This document shows, in pieces, positions 61,733-64,000 of a DNA stretch of 64,000 nt; within the stretch, counting starts at the first letter, position 1, and the number at the start of each line of letters is the position of its first letter. Location of the stretch: NCBI GenBank assembly GCA_949318235.1, contig OX439131.1, positions 33,642,930 to 33,706,929 on the forward strand, written 5' to 3'. Made by a program: the position numbers and the translations under genes. This DNA is from Ecdyonurus torrentis (lineage: Eukaryota > Arthropoda > Insecta > Ephemeroptera > Heptageniidae). Under the pieces are notes generated by a model, which saw only the letters and a list, made by a program, of their open reading frames with translations, did no database searches and was not told the origin of the DNA.

Positions 61733-62420
61733 GAGTAATAGGTGTAAGTTCAGTAAGACATAGACGTGCACAGTCAGGAGGCCTAAACTTCGTCCTTCCA
61801 TTTTTTTAAATAAAGACGGCCATTTGTTTAATTTTAACACTTTCCTCTACGATTAATCGTACAGAACAGACGATTTTTAGATGAAAAATGCAAAATTATA
61901 CGTACTGTTTTTCATTTCAACGACCCACTCCGTGTACGCACTTGAGGTAAATCCGTGTGCGATGAATTTAGTTTCCTTAGCCGTATCAAATGGTGCACCG
62001 TTTAAGTCACCAACAAACATTTCTACACCAACATCAGGATTGGCACTGCAATTTTCCAACAAAGGATGAAAATGTAAGAATTATCATTTTGCTCAAAACT
62101 ATATTATATATGAGGGCTAACAGAGGAGCTGAGCTCCAGTAAGAAGTTCTGAATTTAACATTGCACTTATAGAGCTCCGGAGCTATCTTGAGCGCTCCGG
62201 TATAAAAGATTGTTCTACTTTAGGACCCTATTAAAAAAAAAAAAAAAAAAAAAAAAAGAACGAACCTTGAATAAAGAAGATAATTTACTTCTGAGGGGTC
62301 AATCGCCTTTGGTTCATATTTAACGCCACTGCGGAGAATCGCTAATCGAGGTAAACCGTCATCACCTGGCCAAAACATGTAGTCCGAGTTGTGGTTGTGC
62401 TGGCCCGATTGCACCACTGT

Positions 62421-62453
<33 letters not shown>

Positions 62454-64000
62454 ATGTAAACTTTTAATATTCTGTTATATTTGACTATAATTATATACCC
62501 ATTCAGATTGCCACTTCGCAGTCTCAAATTATTCTATAAGCACCACATGCAATTATATATCAAAGAGAAAAAAAATTGTAAGAAACATTATATAATTTAA
62601 AAACCAAAACATATTATATGCATCAAATTGATGGTGCAAATTTACGTTAAGTTTTATTTTCATCACAAAATGTTACATAATAAATTAATTTTTATGTTAT
62701 TTTTATGTTTATTACTTCAATTTATTAAAAAAAAAATAATAATAAACCGACTTAATTATAAGGCGTTAATTTTTACTTATATTTTGAAGATGGTATAGCA
62801 TTATATACTTCCAAGGTTTTTATATAGAGACCTTGATATACTTCATTATTTGTTAAAATTTATAAATATTTACCTGCAGCCACAGCAAGTGTCAAAATAG
62901 GCACCAACGTTTTCATCTTGCGTGAAACTATATTATACTACTGACAATTTTTTTAACACTTCAGTGATTTTATATTCTGTTAAGAATATTTTTGATAATC
63001 AAAAATATTTTTGGATTTCCCGATAGCAAGAAGACCATAATAATAAAGATAATTCATCATACTTGTTATATTTAGAATGACTTTGCGATTGCATGTGCGT
63101 AATGCGCACTTAAAAAGATATAACCTTTTATTTTTCATTTGATTGACAGCTGTGCTCATCTCTCAAGATTCCCTTCAACTCAAGTACCTTTCATAATTCT
63201 CTTCACATACTTTTGTAACAAAGTTGATTACGCATGTCTTTTGTTATCAGTAAACGGCAACACTTGTTCTGTTATTTCATATATATATTTTTTTCTTCTT
63301 TCAAAAAATTGTTTTATTTTATTAAATTGACAGGATTTTTTATTTCGTTTAAAAATATTGTAAGATTCTGATATACAGTATAAAATATGTTGTTAAATAT
63401 CAGCTGCAAATTTTTAGAAATAAATTCCCAATTAGCACTCTATGGACTATAAACATATAATGTTAAAAAATTATATACGACAATAACCCATTTATATACA
63501 TCTAAAAAAAAAATAATAATAAAAGCGTAACATACTGAGTGTCAATAAAAGTCACAATACTTTCATTACTGAAACGTGTATAAATAATAGGTGCTAAATA
63601 ACAATATAAACTCTCAATTAAATTATTATTTTAATTCAAGCATTGGATGGACGAAAAGTTGATTTGGCAGGTGGAAGACTACGGAGGCCTGAAAACTCTA
63701 CATGCTGCATCGTACGAAATCTGGCTACCGAAATTATTGCTTTACAAGTAAATAACATTATATTATATTTTGTACATATTTGTTTATCGCATACTGTACG
63801 TGATAATGATAATTAATTTCAGTGCTGCGGATGGCGCAGGAGATACAATTTTCAATGCAGAAAACGCACACGTGACGGTAACATCTGAGGGATCTGTGAT
63901 GTGGTCTCCTCAGGCACAATTAAAAGCACTTTGTGCTTTGAACATGGCAGCGTGGCCACAAGACCGTCATACGTGTGCACTGCACCTGGGGGTGTGGAGT
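57873..64000 (+). CDS. FAMeT-domain / Cys-loop receptor fusion protein, 5' part
   Basis: Exons are 57873-57951, 58331-58614, 59651-59960, 60089-60225, 60318-60362, 63641-63747 and 63823 to beyond the edge; 380 residues are visible. ATG in CCATGGG starts a signal peptide (MGFTSIFISVIGTHIFAAAA). Residues 50-215 form a farnesoic-acid-O-methyltransferase-type domain: FRVRAFSDAHILLSP, LRGFWIRLSSDGTIEVGREG and PLPVRYFGFCTWTGTVGKW. From about residue 228 a nicotinic-type ligand-binding domain follows: RLRRDLLTNYDPLVRP, WQVEDYGGLKTL, YEIWLPKLLLYN and the Cys-loop CALNMAAWPQDRHTC with exactly 13 residues between cysteines. All phases agree. The 45-nt exon equals the classic small exon of nicotinic receptor genes and has a GC donor. 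The enzyme name of the first domain is historical; methyltransferase activity should not be assumed. Membrane spans lie beyond the window. Confidence 0.88.
58615..59650. other. Intron 2 of the FAMeT-receptor gene
   Basis: A GTAATT donor follows PVYE and an AG acceptor precedes IVIGGG. It is AT-rich, and the only recognised feature is an antisense tRNA-like gene (59146-59217). Confidence 0.55.
59146..59217 (-). tRNA. tRNA-Ala (anticodon CGC), possibly a pseudogene
   Basis: Minus-strand cloverleaf of 72 nt: acceptor GGGGGTG/CTCCTCC, D arm ACTC-AGTGGTA-GAGT, anticodon arm TCTGC-TTCGCAT-GCTGA (anticodon CGC), T arm CTGGG-TTCAAAT-CCCAG, discriminator A. The G3-U70 pair, the main alanine identity signal, is present. 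There is one mismatch in the acceptor stem (T6-T67) and one in the anticodon stem (T-T). The T-run CTTTTT about 6 nt downstream would serve as a Pol III terminator. It lies antisense within an intron. It may be a real but diverged gene, a pseudogene or a tRNA-derived repeat. Confidence 0.7.
60363..63640. other. Intron 5 of the receptor gene, hosting the lipase gene
   Basis: A GCAAGT donor follows the 45-nt exon and TTTTAATTCAAG precedes the next exon. The 3.3-kb intron contains a complete lipase gene on the opposite strand (60568-62916) and several A runs. An (AT)n tract is at about 61690-61727. Confidence 0.7.
60568..62916 (-). CDS. Pancreatic-lipase-like secreted lipase/phospholipase, six exons
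   Basis: Minus-strand exons 62874-62916, 62266-62416, 61906-62045, 61097-61543, 60736-60889 and 60568-60628 encode 331 residues, a typical length for invertebrate pancreatic-lipase-family proteins. The expected activity is ester hydrolysis of glycerolipids outside the cell. Signal peptide: MKTLVPILTLAVAA. The catalytic triad is Ser172 (GHSLG), Asp199 (GMDPA) and His265 (CSHSRSHEFF). Other family blocks are FIAHGFTSSAYTEW, VILINWERPA, FVDVIHACGG, GHIDFYPNNGEPSQPGC and the end GTYYLATNAVPPFAMG. The C-terminal PLAT domain of mammalian pancreatic lipase is absent, as is usual in this group. Triglyceride versus phospholipid preference cannot be decided here. The gene is nested antisense in the receptor intron. 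Confidence 0.94.

Overview
This is nuclear DNA from an animal. It is very AT-rich, the genes are split by GT-AG introns, long microsatellites are common, and introns and spacers are crowded with inverted-repeat (foldback) transposable elements. The gene set (secreted GMC dehydrogenase, pancreatic-lipase-like enzyme, farnesoic-acid-O-methyltransferase-type domain, nicotinic-type Cys-loop receptor) suggests an invertebrate, perhaps an arthropod such as a crustacean. The lineage is a low-confidence inference. All gene models were spliced by eye. Each one keeps an open frame across every junction and gives a protein close to the usual family length.

Layout: 1-8748 is repeat-rich spacer with a LINE remnant. 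8749-18186 (+) is a GMC oxidoreductase in four exons. 19376-27702 (-) is NAA35, the NatC auxiliary subunit, in 13 exons. It is head to head with AK6 (28005-32467, +). HSCB (35336-36354, -) is head to head with PDIA3/ERp57 (36768-45749, +). CCDC112 (47085-51619, +) converges on NCLN/nicalin (52750-56995, -). NCLN is head to head with a receptor gene that starts at 57873 (+) and runs off the right edge. A lipase gene (60568-62916, -) lies inside an intron of that receptor. Most are housekeeping genes: N-terminal acetylation, nucleotide kinase, Fe-S co-chaperone, ER disulfide isomerase, centriolar-satellite protein and ER translocon factor. They sit in divergent pairs over short shared promoter regions.

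Four observations stand out. (1) Three hammerhead ribozyme motifs occur in two related TATA-bearing retroelements flanked by 14-15 bp direct repeats. One lies in sense orientation in an AK6 intron. Two face each other in an inverted-repeat element in the last NAA35 intron. (2) PDIA3 carries two tandem 101-nt versions of one exon, only 52 nt apart. Using both or neither gives an immediate stop, so splicing should be mutually exclusive. (3) The gene at the right edge joins a signal peptide, a farnesoic-acid-O-methyltransferase-type domain and a Cys-loop receptor ligand-binding domain. (4) Several transposon families can be dated or classified from the sequence alone: 9-bp, 8-bp, TTAA and TA target duplications, and nested insertions whose empty site is preserved.
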